From the NCBI RefSeq assembly GCF_000016065.1, contig NC_009092.1:868001-932000 (forward strand): a stretch of 64,000 nt of DNA, read 5' to 3'. The stretch comes from Shewanella loihica PV-4 (GTDB lineage: Bacteria; Pseudomonadota; Gammaproteobacteria; Enterobacterales; Shewanellaceae). This document shows, one piece after another, positions 45,532 to 54,900 of this stretch. The notes under the pieces are model-generated. The model worked only from the letters and a program-made list of their open reading frames with translations. It did not search any database and had not been told where the DNA came from. Position numbers and translations under genes: made by a program. Each line of letters opens with the position of its first letter. The first letter of the stretch is position 1.

Positions 45532-46671
45532 GTGAAGTGTGCCTATTTCGATGCTAATCAGTGTCTTTCCTGTCGTCATCTCAAGACGCCCCTGAGTGAT
45601 CAGGTGGCGGCGAAAACGGCGACCCTAGCGGCATTGCTCAAGGATCTGTCGGTGGAGCAGTGGCTTCCTCCCGTGGTGGGGCCAGAGAGCGGTTTTCGTA
45701 ACAAGGCCAAGATGGTGGTGTTGGGCGCCGCCCATCAACCTATATTGGGGCTGGTGAGCCCGAGCGGCGAGGCGGTGAGCCTGTGTGATTGCAGCCTCTA
45801 TCCTCAGGATATGCAGCAGTTGCTGCATCGTTTAGAGGCGTTCGTGCGCCAGGCCGGTATTCCGCCCTATAGGGTCGATAAGGCCAAGGGCGAGCTTAAA
45901 TTTATCCTGCTGACCCGCAGTCAGGTACGCGGCGAGTATATGCTGCGTTTCGTGATGCGCTCGGAGCAGGCCATTCCCCGCATCGAACGTGAACTGCCAA
46001 GGCTGTTAGCCGAGCACCCTGAGATCAAGGTGGTGTCGGTGAACCTCCAGCCCGTGCATATGGCTATTTTGGAGGGAGAGGAGGAGATCTTCCTTACCGA
46101 GGCGACTCGGCTGGAGGAGGAATTTAATGGCGTGCCCCTCTACATTCGTCCAAAGAGCTTCTTCCAGACCCATCCCGAAGTGGCGGCCAAGCTCTACCTG
46201 AGCGCGCGGAAGTGGACCCGTGAGTTGGCGCCTACATCGATTTGGGATCTCTTCTGCGGCGTCGGCGGTTTCGGCCTGCACTGCGCCTCGAAAGAGGTGG
46301 CCCTGACCGGCATAGAGATCGAGGCCGAGGCGATCGCCTGTGCCAAGATGTCGGCCGAGACGCTGGGGCTTGATAAGGTGCGCTTCACCGCGCTGGACTC
46401 GACCAGCTTCGCCAGCGACAGCCGCGGCGAAGAGAAGCCGGAGCTTATTATAGTCAACCCGCCCAGACGCGGTATCGGCGAGGCTTTGTGCCACTCCCTG
46501 AGCGAGTTTGCCCCTAAGGCGATCCTCTACTCCAGCTGTAATCCCAAGACGCTGGCCAAAGATCTACATTGCATCTCAGGCTACCGGGTGACCAAGGTGC
46601 AGCTGTTTGACATGTTCCCCCACACAGATCATTTCGAGGTGCTGGTGATGCTGCAGCGCATCGGCGAGTAA
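45532..46671 (+). CDS. rlmC: 23S rRNA (uracil-747) C5-methyltransferase RlmC
   Basis: A 379-residue RNA uracil methyltransferase. A 4Fe-4S cluster is indicated by the N-terminal cysteines in [15 protein letters not shown] and SLCDCSLY. Motif I is [12 protein letters not shown], with [26 protein letters not shown], and the catalytic Cys in [13 protein letters not shown]. Length fits RlmC (375 in E. coli), shorter than RlmD or TrmA-like relatives. The start is GTG 45532. It follows the GlpD-like gene by 42 bp. Confidence 0.92.
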   Translation: MKCAYFDANQCLSCRHLKTPLSDQVAAKTATLAALLKDLSVEQWLPPVVGPESGFRNKAKMVVLGAAHQPILGLVSPSGEAVSLCDCSLYPQDMQQLLHRLEAFVRQAGIPPYRVDKAKGELKFILLTRSQVRGEYMLRFVMRSEQAIPRIERELPRLLAEHPEIKVVSVNLQPVHMAILEGEEEIFLTEATRLEEEFNGVPLYIRPKSFFQTHPEVAAKLYLSARKWTRELAPTSIWDLFCGVGGFGLHCASKEVALTGIEIEAEAIACAKMSAETLGLDKVRFTALDSTSFASDSRGEEKPELIIVNPPRRGIGEALCHSLSEFAPKAILYSSCNPKTLAKDLHCISGYRVTKVQLFDMFPHTDHFEVLVMLQRIGE

Positions 46672-46819
46672 CCGCTGAGTCTCAATTATCGAGTCTCTAT
46701 ACGTCTGTCATCAGACGGTCACCTGTCTGTCATAATCTAATTAGCCAGTATTTCAAAAGGCTGCGCGCAACTTAGCGGCGCGGCCAAATCTCGGCTCGGG
46801 CTTGACGGAGGATGACAAC

Positions 46820-48028
46820 TTGGGTGAGGTATTTAAGCAGTTTCTGCTCCTGGGGCTGATGAGTTTCGGCGGACCGGCGGCGCATATCGGGTATTTCAAG
46901 CGGCGCTTCGTCGATGATCTCGGCTGGCTGGACGCCGAGCGTTTTGGCGCCATAGTCGCCATGAGTCAGGTGATCCCCGGTCCGGGCTCGAGCCAGGTGG
47001 GCTTCGCCATCGGCCATCACAAGGCGGGACTTCCCGGTGCGCTTGCTGCCTTTCTGGGCTTTACCTTGCCCTCATTTCTACTCCTCTATCTTATGGCGGT
47101 GGCTAGCCTGAGCTGGCTGGATACCAGCTGGTTTCAGGGGCTGATCCATGGCCTCAAGCTAATGGCGGTCGTGGTGGTGGCAGATGCCGTGCTGAGTATG
47201 TTTAAGCAGTTCTGTCGTCGCGGCGCCACCCGGATACTTATGCTGCTCTGCGCCTCGCTCACCCTGTTTGTAGGCACCCTGGCCAGCCAGCTAGGCCTGT
47301 TGATCTTGGCCGCAGTCATCGGCGCCGTCTGCCTGGCACCATCGGCGCTCCGGGGCATAGATCAGGATGCTGGGCGGCAAGGCGCGAAAGGAGGAGAGGG
47401 CGGCGCTGTCGATACCTTACGGCCGCAGATGCTGCCGCTTATGCTGTTTATCCTGCTGTTTGGTCTGTCGCTCTTCTGGCTAGGGACTGGCCATAGCCTG
47501 TCTCAGCTGTTTGCCCAGTTTTATCAGGCGGGTGCCCTGGTGTTTGGTGGCGGTCATGTAGTGCTGCCGCTGCTTGAGGCGAGTGTTGGTCAGCAGCTGA
47601 CCAGCGAGCGTTTCCTGACGGGCTATGCCCTGGCTCAGGCGGTGCCCGGCCCCATGTTTACCCTGGCGGCCTTTCTCGGCGCAGAATCCTGGCTGGAGTC
47701 GCCGCTGCTTGGGGCCCTGGTAGCGACACTCGCCATCTTCCTCCCGGGATTCTTGCTGCAACTCTCTTTGCTGCGCAGCTGGCATGGCTTGATGGGGCGG
47801 GCGAGATTTCGCGGCGCCATCATGGGGATCAACGCCGCCGTGGTGGGCCTGCTGCTGGCGGCGCTTATCTCGCCTGTGATAGCCAGTGCCATCCTCGCCT
47901 GGCCCGATGCGCTCTTAGTACTGATAGGACTGGCCTGGCAGCTGCGTTATCGGCCCAGCATTCTCATGCTATTGCTGGGCTTCGCGCTGACGGGGATACT
48001 GCTCGGCGTGCTGGGTGGGCTTTCTTAG
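46820..48028 (+). CDS. chrA: Chromate transporter ChrA (CHR family)
   Basis: A 402-residue two-domain CHR-family transporter with about ten membrane segments. Each half has the family motif: LGLMSFGGPAAHIGYF and VIPGPGSSQVG in the first, FGGGHVVLPLLE and AVPGPMFTLAAFLG in the second. Family members export chromate or act on other oxyanions; resistance is not proven by sequence. GGAGG lies 8 bp before TTG 46820, which I chose over TTG 46802. The gene stands alone and converges with the sensor kinase. Confidence 0.9.
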   Translation: MGEVFKQFLLLGLMSFGGPAAHIGYFKRRFVDDLGWLDAERFGAIVAMSQVIPGPGSSQVGFAIGHHKAGLPGALAAFLGFTLPSFLLLYLMAVASLSWLDTSWFQGLIHGLKLMAVVVVADAVLSMFKQFCRRGATRILMLLCASLTLFVGTLASQLGLLILAAVIGAVCLAPSALRGIDQDAGRQGAKGGEGGAVDTLRPQMLPLMLFILLFGLSLFWLGTGHSLSQLFAQFYQAGALVFGGGHVVLPLLEASVGQQLTSERFLTGYALAQAVPGPMFTLAAFLGAESWLESPLLGALVATLAIFLPGFLLQLSLLRSWHGLMGRARFRGAIMGINAAVVGLLLAALISPVIASAILAWPDALLVLIGLAWQLRYRPSILMLLLGFALTGILLGVLGGLS

Positions 48029-48062
48029 GATGAGACAAGTTTAACGCAGCGGCGAGCCGAGT

Positions 48063-49301
48063 CTATTTTGCTGGCTGATTGCGCCAGACCAGGGTGAGGC
48101 TGGCACCGCCTAGCTCTTCGGACTTTGCCACCTCTAGCCGGCCCTGATGCCAGATGGCGATCTTGCGTGCTATGTAGAGCCCCAGGCCATAGCCCGAGCC
48201 GTCGGACTGTTCCTTGTCCCTTGCAAAAGCGGCCAGCAGCTGTTTACCTTTGCCTTCGAAGCCTGGGCCATCATCTTCTACGGTTATCCGACACAGATCG
48301 TCTTCGCAGCGAAAACGCACCTGGATGTTTTGCTTGGCGAAGCGCAGGGCGTTCATGATCAGGTTTTGGGTGGCTATGCTCATTGAGCTGGCATCGAATA
48401 CCGCAAGCCTGTCGTCGGCAATAAAAGTGATGCCTATCTTGTCCTGGTAGAGGGCAAACTTCTCCTCTAACTCATCGAGGAAGGCCTGGGTGCTCACCGC
48501 CTCTTTCTTTATCTGCGCCTCCCTGTGTTCCAGCTTGGCGAAGGAGAGGTAGTTGTTGGCCAGCTGCTCTATCTCGTCGATATCGGCGTTGAGTCGCTGC
48601 CAGTATTTCTCATCCAGCTCAGCCTTACTTAGCTGTAGCGCGAAGCGCATGCGCGCGAGAGGCGTCCTGACCTCGTGGGAGATGGTGCGCGACAGCTCCT
48701 TGTGCATCTGCAGGAAGTCGACGATCTGCACAGTTACCTCATGGAATACCTTGGCTAGGGGATAGATGGCCGATCGCTTGTTGATCGTCTGCTCCATCTT
48801 TCTCGGGTTGGCACCGAACTCCACCGCGGATGCCTGCAGTTGGGAGAGATCCCGAAACAGGGGCCAGATCAGCAGCAGCGCCAGACAGCCCAGGCTGGCG
48901 TAGAGGGCGAAGATGATAAGTTCTGTGGGCACCGCCTGAGTGGGTTTGCGCAGCACAGGGCCGAAGGCGATCACCTTGGCCGGTTCTTTGTTGTTTGGAT
49001 CGCTGATATCTGGGGCCTGGCGATAGTAGTAGGTCTTGCCGCCGCTCAGGGTGAGGGCGATGGTTTCGCCGCCATCCAGTTTATCGGCCAGGTCCTGGGG
49101 TAGCGCCAGTTCATCGCGGGAGAGTTGGCGGAACAGCACGCTGCTGTCTTCCTCGCTCAGGCCGCGAAACACGCTGTCGACATCTATCTGGTAGGACTCC
49201 ACCTGATGCTGCATGGCGCCGTGGATCTCGCTGAAAGACCAGATGATCAGGGCGCTGCTTAAGATCAGCAGGGCATAGAGACGGTAGAATTGAAACTTCA
49301 T
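48063..49301 (-). CDS. Sensor histidine kinase of the mipA operon
   Basis: A 412-residue membrane histidine kinase. Two membrane helices (about 10-25 and 127-147) bracket a periplasmic sensor of about 100 residues with no recognisable fold. The phospho-acceptor is His209 in RTISHEVRTPLARMRF, followed by the N box (NLIMNALRFA), D box DDGPGFEGKGK and G box GSGYGLGLYIARKIA. Its ATG overlaps the response regulator stop by four bases, so the two are a coupled pair. The partner is the regulator encoded at 49298-50002. Confidence 0.93.
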   Translation of the reverse strand: MKFQFYRLYALLILSSALIIWSFSEIHGAMQHQVESYQIDVDSVFRGLSEEDSSVLFRQLSRDELALPQDLADKLDGGETIALTLSGGKTYYYRQAPDISDPNNKEPAKVIAFGPVLRKPTQAVPTELIIFALYASLGCLALLLIWPLFRDLSQLQASAVEFGANPRKMEQTINKRSAIYPLAKVFHEVTVQIVDFLQMHKELSRTISHEVRTPLARMRFALQLSKAELDEKYWQRLNADIDEIEQLANNYLSFAKLEHREAQIKKEAVSTQAFLDELEEKFALYQDKIGITFIADDRLAVFDASSMSIATQNLIMNALRFAKQNIQVRFRCEDDLCRITVEDDGPGFEGKGKQLLAAFARDKEQSDGSGYGLGLYIARKIAIWHQGRLEVAKSEELGGASLTLVWRNQPAK

Positions 49302-50002
49302 CCCTTGTCCGAGAGCTGGGGCTGATAGTTAAACAGATAGCCCTGGCCATGCACCGTCTTGATGGTCAGGCCGTCTATCTGATAGCTGTCTATCTTCTTT
49401 CTCAGGCGGCTGATCTTAAGATCGATCGCCCGGTCCAGGCCATCGTAAGGACGGCCCACATACTGCTCGAACAGGTATTCGCGGCTGAGCACCTTGCCCG
49501 GATGCTGGGCGAAGATCCATAGCAGGTCAAACTCCTGGGTGGTCACCTTCTGTTGTCGGTCGCCTATGGTCAGCTGTTGGTGGGTATGATCTATGGTGAA
49601 GTCGTGCAGGGTGACACTTTGGGGCGGCGCCTCGCTGGGGAGCTTTCTCAGGTTGGCCTTGATGCGAGCCACTAAGAGTTCGGGGTTGACCGGCTTGACG
49701 ATATAGTCGCTGGCGCCCAGCTCTAAGCCCTTTATCTGTTCCTGCTGGCCGTCGAGGGCGGTCATGAAGATGATCACACACTGGTAGCGCGCCTGTAGCT
49801 CGGCAAACAGGCTAAAGCCATCGCTGTCGGGCAGCATGATGTCGCAGATGATGAGATCGAACCTTAGATCTGCGGGCAAATTAGCCACCGCCTGGGCCGA
49901 TTCGCTGTGGGTCAGGTCGAAGCCTTGCTGTGTCAGGTAGAGCAGGGTGAGCTCCGCCAAATCCAGATCGTCTTCAATCAGGAGAATCTTAGGTTTGCTC
50001 AT
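49298..50002 (-). CDS. OmpR-family response regulator of the mipA operon
   Basis: A 234-residue OmpR-type regulator. The receiver domain has acidic EDD at 10-12, phospho-acceptor Asp54 in IICDIMLPDSDG, and the Lys of DYIVKPVNPE. The C-terminal winged helix contains EFDLLWIFAQHPGKVLSREYLF and IDLKISRLRKKID. It overlaps the DUF3019 gene by four bases at its start and the kinase by four at its end. Candidate binding sites are the 14-bp elements at 51301 and 51851 (inference). Confidence 0.93.
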   Translation of the reverse strand: MSKPKILLIEDDLDLAELTLLYLTQQGFDLTHSESAQAVANLPADLRFDLIICDIMLPDSDGFSLFAELQARYQCVIIFMTALDGQQEQIKGLELGASDYIVKPVNPELLVARIKANLRKLPSEAPPQSVTLHDFTIDHTHQQLTIGDRQQKVTTQEFDLLWIFAQHPGKVLSREYLFEQYVGRPYDGLDRAIDLKISRLRKKIDSYQIDGLTIKTVHGQGYLFNYQPQLSDKG

Positions 50003-50394
50003 AACAGGTTCCAGTTGAGTCCTCGTCGCTTGCGGGTGTTTACGGGCTGATAGGTGGCGATCTGTATGGTCACCTCATCGAGCACCTTGTTGTTGAGATC
50101 TTTGATCAGCACCTGGGTATCCTTGGTGAGCGTCAGCTCCAGCAGGTGATCCACGCTCATCCGGTCGAAACACTGCTCCGGGGCCTCCTTGAGGGCTATC
50201 CAGATACAGGTCTGCTCCAGTGCCTCGAGTTTATAGCTGATCTTGAGCGTCATGTGACAGGGCGTGCCGGCCTCGAGAACCGCGCAGGTCTTGGGCTTAA
50301 TATTGACCTGAGTGCTATTGGCCTGGCAGTAGAAGCTGGTGGCCAGCGCCAGCAGTAACATGCACTGTATCAGCTTGATGGCATTAGAAGGCAT
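49999..50394 (-). CDS. DUF3019 secreted protein
   Basis: A 131-residue protein with a signal peptide (residues 1-24, ending YCQA) and four cysteines in the mature part: CAVLEAGTPCHMTLK, QTCIWIAL and EQCFDRM. This matches DUF3019, a family without known function found beside MipA-type proteins and two-component systems in Shewanella and relatives. ATG 50394 overlaps the end of mipA, and the stop overlaps the regulator start by four bases. A periplasmic partner or signal protein for the kinase is possible. Confidence 0.8.
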   Translation of the reverse strand: MPSNAIKLIQCMLLLALATSFYCQANSTQVNIKPKTCAVLEAGTPCHMTLKISYKLEALEQTCIWIALKEAPEQCFDRMSVDHLLELTLTKDTQVLIKDLNNKVLDEVTIQIATYQPVNTRKRRGLNWNLL

Positions 50395-51229
50395 AGCTGA
50401 CTCCGATGAACCCTGACAGGTATCCATCCTTCTCTATCATGCGGTTCTTAGTGATCTCGTCTCCTAACCAAGTGTAGGTGATAATGGCTATAAAATTAAT
50501 GTCTTGCCACAGGGGCACATTGACGACGCCGCTGGTGTGATAGTTGATTGCCGCCGACTGAGGTTGCTGCACCCGGCTGCGGCCCAGCTCCTCCTCGGTG
50601 AAATGGTAGTAGTAGCTGATCAGCTGGCTGCTCTTGCGGATCGCGCCCACCTCGAAGCCCAGGGCGCCCCAGGAAAATGCCATGCTCTTCTTGGCCTTAA
50701 GGTGGATCTCGTTGCCCTGGTGGACGCCGCTGATGTCGTGAAAATAGCCCAGGGTGAAATCGCTGTAGGGGGTGAGCCAGGTGGTGCTGAGTCCGCCGAG
50801 ATAGGAGATGTTGCGTTCGATCGGCACCTCGGGGATCGCCGGGCCGAATATCGGCTGCTTGTTGGGTTTAAAGCCGAGGATGTCGCTCAGGAAGACCTTG
50901 TTCCAGCCGTCGAGTTCGAAGAAGAAGCCATCTTCGTTGAGGCGGGTCTGCAGGTCGACCAGCAGGCTATCGGACTCATACAGGCTGTAGCCCAGGGTGA
51001 AGTTTTCCACATAGAAGCGGTCGTCATAGTAGGACCAGCTAGGCAGGGCGTAGGTGGTGATATCGTCTGACTTGGCCCTGGGGTTCTCGATTCCGCCATA
51101 GCCTAGGGCGAGGGTGAAGTGAAATTCGCCCGTGGTAATATCATCTATCTGCTCTTCGGCCCTAGCCTCGCACAGGAAAAAAACCGTGAGGAAAATAAGA
51201 CCGGACAAGAGGTACTTCATGGCCTTCAT
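50384..51229 (-). CDS. MipA/OmpV-family outer-membrane protein
   Basis: A 281-residue outer-membrane beta-barrel. The signal peptide (residues 1-24, ending EARA) leads into a barrel with alternating strands such as FHFTLALGYGGIENP and SWSYYDDRFYVENFTLGYSLY, ending in aromatic SGFIGVSYAF. This matches MipA/OmpV, a scaffold or porin family whose exact role varies. I chose ATG 51229; ATG 51220 is nearly equivalent. It is the first gene of an overlapping operon with DUF3019, regulator and kinase. Confidence 0.85.
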   Translation of the reverse strand: MKAMKYLLSGLIFLTVFFLCEARAEEQIDDITTGEFHFTLALGYGGIENPRAKSDDITTYALPSWSYYDDRFYVENFTLGYSLYESDSLLVDLQTRLNEDGFFFELDGWNKVFLSDILGFKPNKQPIFGPAIPEVPIERNISYLGGLSTTWLTPYSDFTLGYFHDISGVHQGNEIHLKAKKSMAFSWGALGFEVGAIRKSSQLISYYYHFTEEELGRSRVQQPQSAAINYHTSGVVNVPLWQDINFIAIITYTWLGDEITKNRMIEKDGYLSGFIGVSYAF

Positions 51230-51300
51230 CCACATCCCGAAACTGAAATTAGCATCTAAAACCATCTCAGGTTAAAAGTCTGTAAAAATATATATAAGTG

Positions 51301-51314
51301 TACAAAATGCTACA
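51301..51314. promoter_or_regulatory. Shared 14-bp element upstream of mipA
   Basis: TACAAAATGCTACA lies 72 bp before the mipA start and just upstream of TATATAT that could be its -10 region. The same 14 bp recur at 51851. Confidence 0.5.
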
Positions 51315-51850
51315 TGCCTTGGAGAGATTTTTCGAGTAGAGGCCTTGGGTTAGCTCACATCGAATCCTCAAGATATGCCACTTGCCAAATTTCAAGGCTG
51401 CAAAATTTTAAGCTTGGCAAATTTTAACTTTGGCAAATCTGCGCTATCGCTTTGCTGGCATCCTTGATCGACATCAGTGCTCGACATCAGAGTCATCCGG
51501 TCGATTTTTTTCATTCTTGATGAGTCCGCTGGGCGACTCGCGTCTATTGAATGAATAATCATGCTTCAACCACTTAATGCCGCCAGAGCATAACATCATT
51601 TTGCTATGTCGCAAGCATGGGGCTAAGCAGGTGATGTTCCTCAACTGCCTATCGCTTATGGTCTGTCCTGCCTTACTTTGTAGCGGCTTTGTTATCATGT
51701 TTTGTTTCGAGTGATTTTCGCGAATGATGTATTACTTTATTGTTTTTAAGTGACTTTATTTGTTTTTGAAGCTTGCTTTATGACTCTGGTCTGACCTTGG
51801 ATAAGCCAAAAACACCGAGTGTTAACCAAATGTTTGTTTTTTAACAAAAC

Positions 51851-51864
51851 TACAAAATGCTACA
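51851..51864. promoter_or_regulatory. Shared 14-bp element upstream of subtilase 2
   Basis: TACAAAATGCTACA lies 114 bp before the protease start. It contains two TACA half-sites spaced ten bases apart, one helix turn, as expected for OmpR-family regulators. Confidence 0.5.
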
Positions 51865-51977
51865 CCAAAGCTATCCACCTTAGTTAAGCCATCATGATTA
51901 TATGTTAGTTCGCTGGTGAATAAGTATGCAAACAACAAGCTTCATCAGGGCATAACTACAAAAAAGGTGGAAGTTCC

Positions 51978-54900
51978 ATGAAGGTGAAAACATTAGTAAC
52001 AGCCGTGGCAGCCGCACTCTACAGTGCCGGTATGGCCCATGCGGCGATACAGCAGGCTAAGGTCGAAAGACTCGAGCCGCTGAAGATCACCGCCGAACAG
52101 GCGAAAAAACTCAATGCCGCTAGCACGCAAGAGGTTAACCTGTTGCAAAACGATGGCCTGAACGTTCAGATCAGCCATCAGAACCAGAAGTTCGTTGCCG
52201 AAGAGGGACTGACTGGTGAGCACGTCTACATCGTCAGACTTTATCAGAAGCCTTTGGCTCAGGCGGGCGCTAGCCTGCTGGCTCAGGGCGGCGCCGAGCG
52301 TAGTGCTGTCAAGGCTAAGCCCGGTGAGGCTAAGTTGTTTGTGGCCGGTCAGCCGGTTAACCGCGAGATCAAACAGTACCGCGATCAGCTGCTGAGCAAG
52401 CAGCAGGCGGTCATCTCTGAGCTGTCGGCTACCTTGGGCGATCGTCCTGTGCGTCAGCAGTTTACCAATGCGGTCAACGGTTTCTCTATGACCATGAGCC
52501 AGGAGGAGGCGCAGCGTGTCTCTCAGATGGCAAGCGTCGCCTCTGTTCGTCGCTCTAAGACCTATGATCTGCTGTCCGATGTCGGCCCTGAGCTGATCGG
52601 CGCCGATAAGATCTGGACAGGTACTGTGACTGATTCGGTTCCCTACAAGGGGGAGAATGTGATCGTCGGTATTATCGATACCGGGGTGAACACAGACCAC
52701 AGATCTTTTGCCGATGTGGGCGACGATGGCTATGACCATCAAAATCCATGGGGGGCGGGCCAGTACGTAGGTGACTGTCTCAAAGAGGGCTTCGAGGGCA
52801 TGTGTAACGACAAGCTTATCGGTGTGCGCTCATACCCAGTGATCACAGATAATTTCACCAGCGGTGTCTATGGCGATACCCGCCCAGCCGTGGGTGAAGA
52901 CTACCAGGGCCACGGCTCTCACGTGGCCTCGACCGCCGCGGGTAACGTGCTGCTGGATGTGGATTTCGTTAATCCGGCGCCAGGCGCGGTTAACGATGGT
53001 AGCGTAGTCAAAGAGGCACTCTTCCCGCGCATGAGCGGTGTGGCGCCTCACGCCAACATCATCTCTTACCAGGTGTGTCACCCATCGAACGAATTCAACC
53101 CAGGCTGTCCGGGTGAAGCCCTGATCGCTGGTATCGAAGATGCCATCAGCGACGGTGTCGACGTAATTAACTTCTCTATCGGTGGCCAGGATTCTCACCC
53201 ATGGAGCGACGATGTCGAGCTGGCCTTCTTGTCGGCTCGCGAAGCTGGTATCTCGGTTGCGGCTGCGGCCGGTAACTCGGGTCAGCCTGCCGGCTACAAA
53301 GAATACTTCGGCGCTATTGACCATGCTTCGCCTTGGTTGATGAACGTGGCGGCGAGCACTCACTCTCGTGAGATCTTGGTTGAGACCAAGCTGGTCGATC
53401 CTATGGGGGGCGATGAAGCACCACGTTGGAGCGAGATCGTCGGCGGCGCGGTAAACACCAGCTCGGTAACGGGTATGGTGGTTAAGGCTAGCGACTATGG
53501 CGACGAGTATTGTGGCGACCCGTTCCCGGCCGGCACCTTCGATTTGACCGACGCCGATGGCAACCCGACCGATGTGATCGTGGTGTGTAAGCGTAACGAT
53601 CTGAACGATCCTAACGGTATCGCCCGTAGCGCCAAGGCCAACAACATCCTGGCCGGCGGCGCCGATGGCATGATCATGTACAACTATGCCAATGCCGACA
53701 GCATTGTGGCGACGGCAGCCTATTCTGTGCCAAGCATCCATATCACCAAGCAGGAGTGGGATGGTCGCTGGGACAACGGTATGTCGGGTTACGGCCTGAG
53801 CGACTGGCTAGCCAAGGGCAGCAACCATATGCTGACCATCTCTGAAACCACGATCGATCGCGACCTGGATCCAGAGCGCGCCGACTGGTTGGCCGCCTTC
53901 TCGTCACGTGGTCCTAGCCCGTCGACTCCAGAAGCCCTGATCCCAGCAGTTGCGGCCCCTGGCGTTAACATCTACGCCGCTTTTGCCGATGAGCATCCAT
54001 TCGTCTCTGGTGGCGCATCCGGTGATTTCGCCTTCCTCAGCGGTACCTCTATGGCCTCGCCACACGTTGCCGGTGCCATGGCGCTGCTCAAGCAGGCCAA
54101 GCCGAGCTGGAGCGCTACCGAGATCCAATCTGCGTTGGCGATGACGGCAGAGAACAAGGTGCAATATCACAGACTCAACGATGAGAACGGTGATGTAGCG
54201 TTGGCGTCTACCTACCGTGCCGGTACCGGTCGTATCAATGTGGCTAATGCCGCCAAGGCCGGTTTCATCATGGATGAAACGGTTGAGAACTTTAAGGCTG
54301 CCGATCCGCAAAATGGCGGCGCGGTGCACAAGCTGAATATTCCTCAGCTGGTGAACTTCGAGTGTAAGCCACAGTGTCAGTGGATCCGTACCATCAAGGC
54401 GACAACCGCCGGTAGTTGGAGCGTGACCCATGACGACGTGATGAACTGGGCCTTCGATTCTCGTTCACAGATGGCACAGAACGGTGTGTCTATCAAGGTG
54501 ACCCCGAGCGAGTTTACCCTGGAAGCGGGCGAAACCATGGATATCGTGGTCGAGGCTTCGATCATGGATACCCAGGATTGGTTCAGCAACGCGGAAGTTG
54601 AGCTGCACTCTAACCTGATCTTCACCGAAACCAGCGGCGCGGCGTCTGAGGCGCACTGGCCAGTGGTGTTCAAGTATGACAAGAATGGTATGCCAGGACG
54701 TCTGGCGGCAACGGCTCACCGTAATGATGGCAATGCGATCATTAAGGGGATCAGCCTGCCGGAAGGCGACAACATCCAAGGTCGTATCTTCGCGCCTGTT
54801 AAGGCCGATGTGAAAACTATCACACTGCCGAAGGATAACGATGGTAGCTTCCCTTGGAGCAGCAATGCCGATCAGAGCGTGCCGATGGAAGAGCGCTTGG

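Larger units (their letters stand above)
51230..51977. other. Intergenic region between mipA and subtilase 2
   Basis: About 750 bp between divergent genes are AT-rich and contain the paired 14-bp element (51301, 51851) and a degenerate repeat around GGCAAATTTTAA (51381-51440). A 74-codon reverse-strand frame at 51474-51698 has no protein features. Both promoters must lie here. Confidence 0.5.

Noticed and set aside
51474..51698. 74-codon reverse frame in the mipA/protease gap
   Set aside because: No ribosome site, no family and AT-rich intergenic composition.
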